26,029 bases of DNA from Phenylobacterium sp. CCH9-H3 (GTDB lineage: Bacteria > Pseudomonadota > Alphaproteobacteria > Caulobacterales > Caulobacteraceae). Of the stretch, positions 17,002-24,478 are shown piece by piece. The notes beneath the pieces are model-generated. The model saw only the letters and a program-made list of their open reading frames with translations, had not been told where the DNA came from and searched no databases. The position numbers and the translations under genes were made by a program. The DNA is taken from NCBI RefSeq assembly GCF_001557235.1, contig NZ_LSJI01000028.1, forward strand, positions 1 through 26,029, written 5' to 3'. How positions within the stretch are numbered: the first letter of the stretch is position 1; each line of letters opens with the position of its first letter.

Positions 17002-17027
17002 GACGCGGGCCGACCCCGTGAGGTTCC
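17002..17027 (-). promoter_or_regulatory. Possible EcfG/SigT promoter of the GT4-debranching cassette
   Basis: Minus strand: perfect GGAAC (17027-17023, followed by C as in strong sites), 17 bases, CGTC (17005-17002), 8 of 9 consensus bases. A start near 16996 gives a leader of about 54 bases before the GT4 ATG. Confidence 0.45.
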
Positions 17028-17046
17028 ATTGCGCGAATGAAATGCT

Positions 17047-17078
17047 GCGCGCGACGGGCGCCGCAGACGCGCGCGACG
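17047..17078. repeat. Two 10-bp direct repeats upstream of pgl
   Basis: GCGCGCGACG occurs at 17047-17056 and 17069-17078, starts 22 bp apart (about two helical turns), directly before the pgl ribosome site. It could be an operator for the pgl-edd-glk operon, but low-complexity GC repeats arise easily in DNA of this composition. Confidence 0.25.
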
Positions 17079-17094
17079 CGTTATGGAGGCAGGG

Positions 17095-17757
17095 ATGATC
17101 GAGACCTACCCGACCGGACCCGCCGTGGCGGACGCCGCCGCCCACGCCGTGCGCGCCCAGCTTTCGGCGGCGTTGCGCACCCATGGCCGTGCGGGCCTGG
17201 TGGCCACGGGCGGCCGGTCTCCCGGTCCGGTGTACGACCGCCTTGGAGCAGCAGCCCCGCTGGACTGGACCCGCGTGGTGGTCACCCTGTCGGACGAGCG
17301 ATGCGTGGCGCCCGACGATCCTGTTTCGAACGCCAGGCTTGTCCGCGAGCGCCTCTTGAAGGGGGCGGCGGCCAAGGCGCACCTGCTTCCTTTGTGGCCC
17401 GAGCCCGAGGCCGCCGCCCTGGCCGCCCTGCAGCCCTTCGACGCCGTCATGCTGGGCATGGGCGAGGATGGCCACATCGCCTCCCTGATCCCGGGCGACC
17501 CGGGATTGGAGGATGGCCTGACGACGCCGGACCTGCTCCGGCGCGTGCCGGAAGGACTGGGGAAGCCGCCGGTCGCCCGCGTGACCCTGACCCTATCCGC
17601 CCTGGCCAACGCACGCGCCATCTTCCTCTTGATCGCAGGTGAGGCTAAGCGCGGGGTGATCGGGCGGGCTCTGGCGGGTGAAGACCTGCCGGTCGGCCGC
17701 CTGGTCTCGCAATCCAAGGCGCCCATCCGCATCTTCTGGACCCCGGACGGAGGTTGA
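17095..17757 (+). CDS. pgl: 6-Phosphogluconolactonase
   Basis: This 220-residue protein hydrolyses 6-phosphogluconolactone, the zwf product, to 6-phosphogluconate. Family marks are LVATGGRSP (35-43), VTLSDERC (63-70, the sugar-isomerase-like fold strand) and the signature [14 protein letters not shown] (121-134), which supplies the catalytic His. Two in-frame ATGs exist at 17083 and 17095; GGAGG at 17085-17089 lies 5 bases before 17095 and overlaps the earlier one, so 17095 is preferred. First gene of pgl-edd-glk; edd starts 5 bp after the stop. Confidence 0.96.
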   Translation: MIETYPTGPAVADAAAHAVRAQLSAALRTHGRAGLVATGGRSPGPVYDRLGAAAPLDWTRVVVTLSDERCVAPDDPVSNARLVRERLLKGAAAKAHLLPLWPEPEAAALAALQPFDAVMLGMGEDGHIASLIPGDPGLEDGLTTPDLLRRVPEGLGKPPVARVTLTLSALANARAIFLLIAGEAKRGVIGRALAGEDLPVGRLVSQSKAPIRIFWTPDGG

Positions 17758-17762
17758 AACCC

Positions 17763-19574
17763 ATGCATCCTGTCACCGCCGAGGTCACTCGACGCATCGT
17801 GGAACGCAGCCGCGCCAGCCGCGCCGACTACCTGGAACGGATGGAGGCGGCCCGCCACGCCGGGCCCGGCCGCGGCAAGCTGTCGTGCGCGAACTGGGCC
17901 CATGCCTTCGCCGCCTCGCCCGACGGCGACAAGCTGCGCATGCGCGATCCCGCCGCGCCGAACGTGGCCATCGTCTCGGCCTACAACGACATGCTCTCGG
18001 CCCACCAGCCGTACGAGCGATTCCCCGACATCATCCGCAGGGCCGCCCACGAGGTGAAGGCGACGGCCCAGTTCGCGGGCGGCGTTCCCGCCATGTGCGA
18101 CGGCGTCACCCAGGGCCGGCCAGGCATGGAGCTGTCGCTGTTCAGCCGCGACGTGATCGCGATGTCGACCGCCGTCGCCCTGACCCATGACGCCTTCGAC
18201 GCGGCCCTGATGCTGGGGATCTGCGACAAGATCGTGCCGGGCCTGTTCATCGGCGCCGCCGCCTTCGGCCACCTGCCCACCATCTTCGTGCCTGGCGGGC
18301 CGATGACCTCCGGGATCTCCAACTCGGAGAAGGCCCGGGTCCGCGGCCTCTACGCCGAGGGCAAGGCGACCCGCGAGGAGCTGCTGGACAGCGAGATGAA
18401 GAGCTACCACGGCCCGGGCACCTGCACCTTCTACGGCACCGCCAACTCCAACCAGATGATGATGGAGATGACCGGCCTGCACCTGCCCGGCGCGGCGTTC
18501 ATCAGCCCGAACACGCCCCTGCGCGACGCCCTGACCGCCGCCGCCCCGAGGCGGGCGGTGGAGATCCGCGACGGGGGCAACGACTACACGCCCTTCTCGG
18601 CGGTGATCGACGCCAAGAGTCTCGTGAACGCCATCGCCGGCCTGCTCGCCACCGGCGGCTCGACCAACCACACCCTGCACATCCTGGCCATGGGCCGCGC
18701 CGCCGGCATCCACATCGAGTGGGAGGACTTCCACGACCTGTCGCGGGTCACGCCGCTGCTGGCCCGGGTCTATCCCAACGGGTCCGAGGACGTGAACGCC
18801 TTCCACGCGGCCGGTGGCATGGCCTTCGTCACGCGCACCCTGCTGGACCATGGCCTGGCGCATGACGACGTGCGGACGGTCGCCGGGGCCGGCCTGCGCC
18901 GCTACCAGCAGGAGCCGTTCCTCGAAGACGGCAAGCTGATCTGGCGCGAAGGCCCGGCGGCCAGCCTGAACCGCGACATCCTGCGGCCCGCCGACGACCC
19001 GTTCGAGGCGGAGGGCGGCCTGCGGGTCCTGACCGGCGGCCTGGGGCGCGGCGTGATCAAGACCTCGGCCGTGAAGCCGCAGCACCGCATCGTCGAGGCG
19101 CCGGCCCTGGTGTTCGACGACCAGGACGACCTCCTAGCCGCCCACAAGCGCGGGGAGCTGAACCGGGACTTCATCGCCGTGGTCCGCTTCCAGGGTCCCC
19201 AGGCCAACGGCATGCCCGAGTTGCACTCCCTCACCCCGCCGCTGGGCGTCCAGCTCGACCGCGGCTTCCAGGTGGCCTTAGTCACCGATGGCCGCATGTC
19301 GGGCGCCAGCGGCAAGGTCCCGGCGGCCATCCACGTCACGCCGGAAGCGGCCGTCGGCGGTCCCCTCGCCTATGTCCGGAACGGCGACGTCATTCGCCTC
19401 GACGCCGAGGCTGGAACCCTTGAGATCAAGATCGACCCGGCCGAGCTCATGCGGCGCGAGCGTGCCGTCTGTCCCCCGTCAGGCCACGGCTACGGCCGCG
19501 AGCTGTTCGGCTGGATGCGCCGCGCCGCCGGGCCGGCGGACACGGGCGCCTGCGCGCTCTTCGAGGCCGCCTGA
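17763..19574 (+). CDS. edd: 6-Phosphogluconate dehydratase
   Basis: This 603-residue IlvD/Edd-family iron-sulfur dehydratase makes KDPG from 6-phosphogluconate in the Entner-Doudoroff pathway. Cluster-ligand candidates are Cys112 in AMCDGVTQG, Cys154 in [10 protein letters not shown] and Cys221 in [13 protein letters not shown]; the sequence also has the [14 protein letters not shown] entry and the C-terminal [18 protein letters not shown]. Full length for Edd. The ATG at 17763 has GGAGG at 17749-17753 upstream; the TTG at 17754 is too close to that site. The stop overlaps the glk ATG by one base. The aldolase eda is not in the window. Confidence 0.97.
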   Translation: MHPVTAEVTRRIVERSRASRADYLERMEAARHAGPGRGKLSCANWAHAFAASPDGDKLRMRDPAAPNVAIVSAYNDMLSAHQPYERFPDIIRRAAHEVKATAQFAGGVPAMCDGVTQGRPGMELSLFSRDVIAMSTAVALTHDAFDAALMLGICDKIVPGLFIGAAAFGHLPTIFVPGGPMTSGISNSEKARVRGLYAEGKATREELLDSEMKSYHGPGTCTFYGTANSNQMMMEMTGLHLPGAAFISPNTPLRDALTAAAPRRAVEIRDGGNDYTPFSAVIDAKSLVNAIAGLLATGGSTNHTLHILAMGRAAGIHIEWEDFHDLSRVTPLLARVYPNGSEDVNAFHAAGGMAFVTRTLLDHGLAHDDVRTVAGAGLRRYQQEPFLEDGKLIWREGPAASLNRDILRPADDPFEAEGGLRVLTGGLGRGVIKTSAVKPQHRIVEAPALVFDDQDDLLAAHKRGELNRDFIAVVRFQGPQANGMPELHSLTPPLGVQLDRGFQVALVTDGRMSGASGKVPAAIHVTPEAAVGGPLAYVRNGDVIRLDAEAGTLEIKIDPAELMRRERAVCPPSGHGYGRELFGWMRRAAGPADTGACALFEAA

Positions 19575-20545
19575 TGAAGGGTCATTGGGTCGGGCTGGTG
19601 GGCGACGTGGGCGGCACCAACGCCCGTTTCGCCCTGGTGGACGGGCAGGGCCACATCCGCAATCCCCGTAGCTTTCCGTGCAAGGACTATCCGAGCCTCG
19701 ACGCGATCGTGGCCGAGTACATCGAGACGACGGTCGGGCGGAAGCTGCCGCCGCGGGCGGTGATCGCGGTGGCCGGCCCGGTGCTGGACGGCGAGATCGA
19801 GTTCACCAACCTCGACTGGCGGGTCTCGGAGGGCGACCTCCTGGCGCACTTCGGGTTCGAGGCCGTCGAGCTGATCAACGACTTCGCGGCCCAGGCCCTG
19901 GCCTGCCCCCTGCTGGAGGGCCAGGACCTACGCCCGCTCGGACCGGCCCTGCCCAAGGGCCCCCACGACTGTCCGATCGTCGCGTTGGGCGCCGGCACCG
20001 GCTTCGGCGTCGCAGCCCTGGTGCGCAGCCAGCGCGGCGACGTCGCCATCGCCACCGAAGGCGGGCATGCCGGCTTCGCCCCGTCGGACGAGGTCGAGGT
20101 CGAGGTGCTAAAGCGCCTGATGGCCAAGTACGAGCGGGTCTCGATCGAACGGCTGCTGTCCGGCCAGGGCCTCTACGACCTCTATGTGGCCCTCGCCGAT
20201 CTGCGCGGCGAGGCCGCGGTCCTGCCGGACGAGGTGGCCGTGACCAAGGAGGGCCTGGTGGGCGACCCGCTGGCCGGGGAGGCGCTGGACCGCTTCGGCG
20301 GCATCCTCGGCGAGGTGGCCGGCGACCTCGCCCTGACCTTCGGCGCCCGCGGCGGCGTGTTCATCTCGGGCGGCATTGCGCCGCGCATCGCCGAACGCCT
20401 CGCCTCCGGGGCGTTCCGCACGCGGTTCGAGGACAAGGGCCGCCTGTCGGACTACGTGGCCGCGATCCCGACCTATCTGGTCCTCCACCCCTATCCCGCC
20501 ATCGTCGGGGCGGCGCGGGAGCTCGAGCAGTTGGAGCGGCTGTGA
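19574..20545 (+). CDS. glk: Glucokinase
   Basis: This 323-residue glucokinase of the proteobacterial Glk type phosphorylates glucose with ATP. The phosphate-binding loop DVGGTNARF is at 11-19; the sugar site includes LINDFAAQA with its Asp, and LGAGTGFGVAAL and EGGHAGFAPSDE follow. The C-terminal FISGGIAPRI fits the second ATPase lobe. The start overlaps the edd stop (TGATG), so translation is coupled. Glucose freed inside the cell by the GH15 or debranching-like enzymes would enter metabolism here. Its stop overlaps the GTG of the next small ORF. Confidence 0.97.
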   Translation: MKGHWVGLVGDVGGTNARFALVDGQGHIRNPRSFPCKDYPSLDAIVAEYIETTVGRKLPPRAVIAVAGPVLDGEIEFTNLDWRVSEGDLLAHFGFEAVELINDFAAQALACPLLEGQDLRPLGPALPKGPHDCPIVALGAGTGFGVAALVRSQRGDVAIATEGGHAGFAPSDEVEVEVLKRLMAKYERVSIERLLSGQGLYDLYVALADLRGEAAVLPDEVAVTKEGLVGDPLAGEALDRFGGILGEVAGDLALTFGARGGVFISGGIAPRIAERLASGAFRTRFEDKGRLSDYVAAIPTYLVLHPYPAIVGAARELEQLERL

Positions 20546-20799
20546 CCGCGGCGCCGGAACAGCTTCGCTGGATCGTGGCGGCCCGGGCCCACCCCGGCGA
20601 CCCGGGCGCCGCCGTCGTCAGCGTGCTGGCTCGCAATGCCCTGATCCCGGAGCTGGCCTTCGACATGGCCGTCGACTGGCACCCGGGCGCCGAGGCGCCG
20701 GACGTCGAGGGCCGGGCGCTGGTCATCCTCTCGCTGCTGTTCAAGGAATTGGCCGCGGAGTGCGAGCGGGCCGCGGGCGAGCGGTTCGCCCAGGGCTGA
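20542..20799 (+). CDS. Small conserved-looking protein coupled to glk
   Basis: This 85-residue ORF begins at the GTG overlapping the glk stop (GTGA, 4 bases), the coupling seen in real operon genes. The product starts MTAAPEQLRWIVAARAHPGD and contains LIPELAFDMAVDWHPGAEAP and LVILSLLFKELAAECERAAG, a plausible amphipathic C-terminal helix. It has no signal peptide or Cys motif. I do not recognise a family. Codon use is strongly G/C at third positions, like its neighbours, which supports coding. It could be a small accessory or regulatory protein of the glucose operon. Confidence 0.65.
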   Translation: MTAAPEQLRWIVAARAHPGDPGAAVVSVLARNALIPELAFDMAVDWHPGAEAPDVEGRALVILSLLFKELAAECERAAGERFAQG

Positions 20800-20809
20800 C
20801 CTCGGTCAG
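20796..20809. terminator. Palindrome spanning two convergent stop codons
   Basis: CTGACC-TC-GGTCAG (20796-20809) is a perfect inverted repeat in which the stop of the small glk-linked ORF (20797-20799) and the stop of the convergent gene (20808-20806) sit symmetrically. The 2-base centre is short for a hairpin and no T-run follows; a termination role is only a possibility. Confidence 0.25.
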
Positions 20810-21630
20810 CAGGTCGGCGCGTCCAGTCGCCGGATCGTCACGGTCTCCTCCTGGGAGCCGCCCGACGCGCGGGTGACCCGCCGCTCCTCCAGGGTCAGGA
20901 CCCGCCCGTCGCCGATCGCCAGCTCGGCCTTGCTGACCGTGGCGCGGACCACCCCTGCGGCCTCGCGGTTGGTCTGGCGCTCCAGGCCGACGACGCAGCC
21001 CGGCCGGGCGACGCGGACCTCCAGCGTGGCCTTCGACGCCGTCGGGTCGGCCAGGGCGGTCACGCCGAGCGGCAGCGCGCCCTGCGGCTCCATCAGGGCA
21101 AGGATGATCACGTCGCCCAGCACCATCTCCTGCGCCGCCTGCAACGGCGGGTTCGCCATGCGCTCATGGATCAGGGCCCGCACCGGGTCGGACGCGGGCA
21201 GGGCGGCGTCCACGCGGGCCAGCAGCCGCGTCTTGTATTCCGGCCAGTTTTCCACGGCGACGATGCGGCCGTGGCGGATACGGAAGTCCAGGCTGCCGCC
21301 CACCGCCGCGTCCATGGCCGCGCTCATCGAGGCGCTGCCGCTGTCCTCCAGCCGCCCCTCGCGCAGGGTGTAGCGCAGGCGCTGGCCATCGGCCGCCTCG
21401 CCCAGCACCTCCAGGTCGAAGGTCAGGGCGTTGCTCTGGGTCTGCCCGCCCTGGTCGTCCTTCTGCACGAACCGCGTCTCGCTGCGATAGCGATAGAAGT
21501 CCCCCGCCGCCTCGGGCCGCGTGCGCAGCTGCACCGTGGGACGGCCGCCAGGATCGACCAGCGCCTGGGCCCCGGCGGGCGGAGCCGCCGCGAGGCCGAG
21601 CGCCAGGGCGGCCAGGGCGGCGCGCATCAT
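20806..21630 (-). CDS. Exported protein of unknown function
   Basis: This 274-residue protein has a signal peptide (MMRAALAALALGLAAAPPAG with cleavage near AGAQA), so it is probably periplasmic. The mature part looks mainly beta, with alternating strands such as YRYRSETRFVQKDD, ALTFDLEVLGEA, GSLDFRIRHGRIVAVENW and ATLEVRVARPGCVV. I do not recognise a named domain. It has two Cys, one at the C-terminal end. The ATG overlaps the stop of the crotonase gene (TGATG), so it is the third gene of the acyl-CoA operon although it lacks any CoA-enzyme feature. It is convergent with the glk operon. Confidence 0.8.
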   Translation of the reverse strand: MMRAALAALALGLAAAPPAGAQALVDPGGRPTVQLRTRPEAAGDFYRYRSETRFVQKDDQGGQTQSNALTFDLEVLGEAADGQRLRYTLREGRLEDSGSASMSAAMDAAVGGSLDFRIRHGRIVAVENWPEYKTRLLARVDAALPASDPVRALIHERMANPPLQAAQEMVLGDVIILALMEPQGALPLGVTALADPTASKATLEVRVARPGCVVGLERQTNREAAGVVRATVSKAELAIGDGRVLTLEERRVTRASGGSQEETVTIRRLDAPTC

Positions 21631-22412
21631 CACCGGCCCACGAAGTTCCCGGGCCGCCGCTCGGCGACCGAACGGACGCCCTCCCCGAAGTCCTCCGTCG
21701 CGCGGAGCAGCGCCTGCTCCTCGTGCTCGAGGCCGGTCTGAGCCTTCACGGCGGCGGCGAGGCCGGCCCGGAGGGTCTTCCGAGTGGCCAGCACCGCCAG
21801 CGGCGCGTTCTCGGCGATCTCGCGGGCGAGCCGCAGGGCGGCCTCGCGCAGCTCGGCCATCGGTACGACCTCGTCCACCAGGCCCCAGGCGAGGCCTTCC
21901 TCGGCCTTGATCCGCCGGCCGGTGAGGAACATCAGCGCCGCGCGCTGCTGACCGACCAGCCGGGGCAGGGTGTGGGTCAGGCCGAAGCCGGGATGGAACG
22001 ACAGCTTGACGAAGTTGGCGGCGAATCGAGCCTCGGGCGCCGCGATCCGGAAGTCCGCCACCAGCGCCAGGCCCAGCCCCGCGCCGACGGCCGAGCCCTG
22101 GACCGCCGCCACGATCGGCTTCTGGACCGAGAACAGCCGCACGGCCTGGTGGTAGAGGGCGTTCACCCCCTCCATGCCGCTGGCGACCTTGTCCGTCGGC
22201 GAGGCGAAGTCGGCGCCGCCCGAGAAGGTCCTGCCCTCGCTCTGCAGCACGATCGCCCGCACGTCGTTCGACGCGTCGGCCGCCTCCATGGCGTCGGCCA
22301 GATCGGCCATGAACTCCACCGAGACGAAATTGTGCGGTGGCCGGTCCAGGGTGACCACCGCCACATGCCCATCGAGCGCGACCTTCACGTGGTCGCCGAA
22401 AGCCGTCTTCAT
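21630..22412 (-). CDS. Enoyl-CoA hydratase/isomerase (crotonase) family protein
   Basis: This 260-residue crotonase-fold protein has oxyanion segments FSGGADF (63-69) and the GSAVGAGLGLALVADFRIA block (107-125), and LTGRRIKAEEGLAWGLVDEV after the barrel. Where rat mitochondrial hydratase has its two catalytic glutamates (144 and 164), my alignment puts Phe134 (in FAANFVKL) and Leu160 (in RAALMFLTG). It is therefore unlikely to be a standard hydratase; isomerase, thioesterase-like or other crotonase chemistry is possible. Its ATG overlaps the acyl-CoA dehydrogenase stop by 4 bases (ATGA). Second gene of the operon. Confidence 0.9.
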   Translation of the reverse strand: MKTAFGDHVKVALDGHVAVVTLDRPPHNFVSVEFMADLADAMEAADASNDVRAIVLQSEGRTFSGGADFASPTDKVASGMEGVNALYHQAVRLFSVQKPIVAAVQGSAVGAGLGLALVADFRIAAPEARFAANFVKLSFHPGFGLTHTLPRLVGQQRAALMFLTGRRIKAEEGLAWGLVDEVVPMAELREAALRLAREIAENAPLAVLATRKTLRAGLAAAVKAQTGLEHEEQALLRATEDFGEGVRSVAERRPGNFVGR

Positions 22413-23575
22413 CGTCTCGTCCCCAACAGGTTCCTGGCCACCACCCACTTATGCACCTCGGTAGGGCCGTCATAGATTCGCATGGTGCGCAGCTTCGCCT
22501 GCATGAGCTGCAGCGGTAGTTCCTTGGTCATACCCATGGCGCCGAAGGCCTGCATGGCCCGGTCGACGGTCTCATAGGCCATTTCGGTGGCGTACCACTT
22601 GATCATGCTGATCTCGGAGCGAACGTCACGCCCGCTGTCCAGCTTCCAGGCGCAGTCGTAGGTCATCAGCCGCGCGGCGTGGATCTTGGTCGCCGCCTCG
22701 GCCACCCAGAACTGGATCGCCTGACGCTCGGAGAGCGGCATGCCGAAGGTCTTCCGCTGGGGCGCATACTCGATGACCATGTCCAGCGCCCGCTGGGCCA
22801 TGCCGATCGACCAGGCCGCCATCTGGATCCGGCGGGTCCCCAGGCGCACCTGCATGGGCGCGAAGCCCGCGCCCTCCTGGCCCAGCAGCTTCCAGCCCTC
22901 GACCCGGCAGTCCTCCAGGGCGATCTCGTAGGTGTACTGCCCCCCGACCATGGGGATGCGCCGCAGGACATTGAAGCCCGGCGCACCCTTGTCCACCAGG
23001 AAGGCGCTCATCCCGCCCCGGGCGCCCTTCGCCTTGTCGGTGACGGCCATCAGGATGGTGAAGTCGGCGTCCTGCGCCCGCGTGATCCATATCTTCCGGC
23101 CATTTATGACCCAGTCGTCGCCGTCGCGGACGGCCGAGGTGGTCATGGCGGCGGGGTCGGAGCCTGCGCCCGGCTCGGAAATACCGATGGCGGACACGGT
23201 CTTACCGGCGACGTAGGGGGCGAGGTAGGCCTCGCGCTGGCGCTCGTTGACGGTGGCCATCAGCATCCGCAGGTTCGGGCTGTCCGGCGGCAGGGTGTAG
23301 GGCGTCACGCAGCGCCCGATCTCCTCCTCGACCCCGACCATGGCCAGCATCGGCAGGTCCGACCCGCCCACGTCCTCGGGCGCGTCCAGGCCGAACAGGC
23401 CCAGCTCATGGGCCTTGGCGTCGAGCCGCGCCTGATCTTCGGGGGGCAGGTAGAGGCCCTTGCCCTCGGCCTCGCGGGCCATGACGGCGGTCTCCAGGGG
23501 CATGAGCTCGTCGCGGACGAACTTCTGCACCAGGTCCTTGAGCATCCGATGCTCTTCCGAGAGCTCGAAATGCAT
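22409..23575 (-). CDS. Acyl-CoA dehydrogenase
   Basis: This 388-residue FAD flavoenzyme shows an all-alpha N-domain (1-120), the beta-domain with AIGISEPGAGSDP (129-141) and WVINGRKIWIT (155-165), and a C-terminal helical domain. Near the end RIYDGPTEVHKW replaces the common YEGT motif, with Asp369 at the position of the usual catalytic Glu, resembling the ACAD10/11-like branch. It should oxidise an acyl-CoA at the alpha-beta bond; the substrate is unknown. The ATG at 23575 is supported by a GGAGGGGAGG stretch; the longer frame from 23608 lacks homology. First gene of the minus-strand operon, divergent from the IclR gene across the palindrome cluster. Confidence 0.95.
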   Translation of the reverse strand: MHFELSEEHRMLKDLVQKFVRDELMPLETAVMAREAEGKGLYLPPEDQARLDAKAHELGLFGLDAPEDVGGSDLPMLAMVGVEEEIGRCVTPYTLPPDSPNLRMLMATVNERQREAYLAPYVAGKTVSAIGISEPGAGSDPAAMTTSAVRDGDDWVINGRKIWITRAQDADFTILMAVTDKAKGARGGMSAFLVDKGAPGFNVLRRIPMVGGQYTYEIALEDCRVEGWKLLGQEGAGFAPMQVRLGTRRIQMAAWSIGMAQRALDMVIEYAPQRKTFGMPLSERQAIQFWVAEAATKIHAARLMTYDCAWKLDSGRDVRSEISMIKWYATEMAYETVDRAMQAFGAMGMTKELPLQLMQAKLRTMRIYDGPTEVHKWVVARNLLGTRR

Positions 23576-23653
23576 GGCGCCTCCCCTCCAGTCTTGTTTT
23601 GCGGCCATTGAACAGGCCCGAATGAAGGGATACTAGCTCTGACTGAAATCGCC

Positions 23654-23692
23654 CATATGTGGATGTCATTTCCACATATGTGGAATATGTGG
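23654..23692. promoter_or_regulatory. Palindrome cluster, probable IclR operator
   Basis: CATATGTGGA (23654-23663) and TCCACATATG (23671-23680) are perfect 10-bp inverted arms with 7 bases between. A perfect 16-bp palindrome TTCCACATATGTGGAA (23670-23685) overlaps the second arm, and a third ATATGTGG follows at 23685-23692. The octamer therefore occurs three times in one direction and once inverted, in an A/T-rich island between the acyl-CoA dehydrogenase and IclR genes. TTCCA/TGGAA half-sites suit IclR-family binding. Confidence 0.7.
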
Positions 23693-23728
23693 TCTCATAC
23701 TTGCATTCAGTCCGTTCTGGGAGGGTTC

Positions 23729-24469
23729 GTGGCCGAAGGGGCGGTGAAGTCTGCGCAGCGGGCGCTGGAGATCCTGGAGGTCTTCGCGCGCCAGCGCCGT
23801 CCGCTGGCCCTGAAGGAGATCCTGGACGAGCTGGGCTATCCCACCTCCAGCGGTTCGGCCCTTATGAAATCGCTCGTGGCCCTCGGCTACCTCGACTACG
23901 ACCGCGAGCGGCGCACCTATTTCCCGACCATGCGGATCGCGGTGCTCGGCAGCTGGGTGCCGGCGGCCCTGTTCGGCGAGGGCCCGCTGCTGGCCTCGCT
24001 GGAAGACCTCCATCGCAAGGTCGGCGAGACGGTGGTGCTGGCGGTCCAGAGCGACCTGCACGCCCAGTATGTCCACGTCATACATTCGGCCGAGCCGCTG
24101 CAATTCCGGGCCCCGCCGGGCACGCTGCGGCCCCTGGCGCGCTCCGGCATGGGCCTGGTCCTGCTGTCTGCCAAGAAGGACGCCGAGATCGAGCGGCTGC
24201 GCCGGCGGATCAACGCGTCCGGCGACGGCGCCATGCAGTCGCGCGAGGAGCTGATGGCCCGGGTGAACGAGGTGCGCGGCCGGGGCTACGCGTTCTCGAA
24301 GAACAGCATCTCGCCGGGGCTGGGCATCATCGGCGCGGCCCTGCCCAAGGGCCCGTTCGGCCGCGTGGCCGCCGTGGGCGTCGCCGGGCGGGTCGGGCGG
24401 CTGGAAGAGAAACAACAGGCGATCGTGGCCGAGCTCCAGGCCATGATCGACCGGCTGGAACACACGTAG
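23729..24469 (+). CDS. IclR-family transcriptional regulator
   Basis: This 246-residue protein has an N-terminal winged helix-turn-helix (about 4-65: SAQRALEILEVFARQRRPLA, then SSGSALMKSLVALGYL) and a C-terminal GAF-like effector domain (about 80-240) with ETVVLAVQSDLHAQYVHVI and the LARSGMGLVLL block typical of IclR proteins. I chose the GTG at 23729 because GGGAGGG sits at 23719-23725 and the protein then begins just before the helix-turn-helix; the ATG at 23657 would place the start inside the operator palindromes. It lies 9 bp before the CoA-transferase gene and diverges from the acyl-CoA dehydrogenase operon, so it probably controls both. Effector unknown, possibly a pathway acid or CoA ester. 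Confidence 0.92.
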   Translation: MAEGAVKSAQRALEILEVFARQRRPLALKEILDELGYPTSSGSALMKSLVALGYLDYDRERRTYFPTMRIAVLGSWVPAALFGEGPLLASLEDLHRKVGETVVLAVQSDLHAQYVHVIHSAEPLQFRAPPGTLRPLARSGMGLVLLSAKKDAEIERLRRRINASGDGAMQSREELMARVNEVRGRGYAFSKNSISPGLGIIGAALPKGPFGRVAAVGVAGRVGRLEEKQQAIVAELQAMIDRLEHT

Positions 24470-24478
24470 AGGGAACGC

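Noticed and set aside
17106..19085. 659-residue minus-strand open frame opposite pgl and edd
   Set aside because: It covers two clearly recognised plus-strand enzymes and its translation is compositionally a shadow.
23657..23728. N-terminal extension of the IclR regulator from ATG 23657
   Set aside because: It would translate the operator palindromes into a Met/Trp/His-rich tail with no similarity; GTG 23729 has GGGAGGG just upstream.
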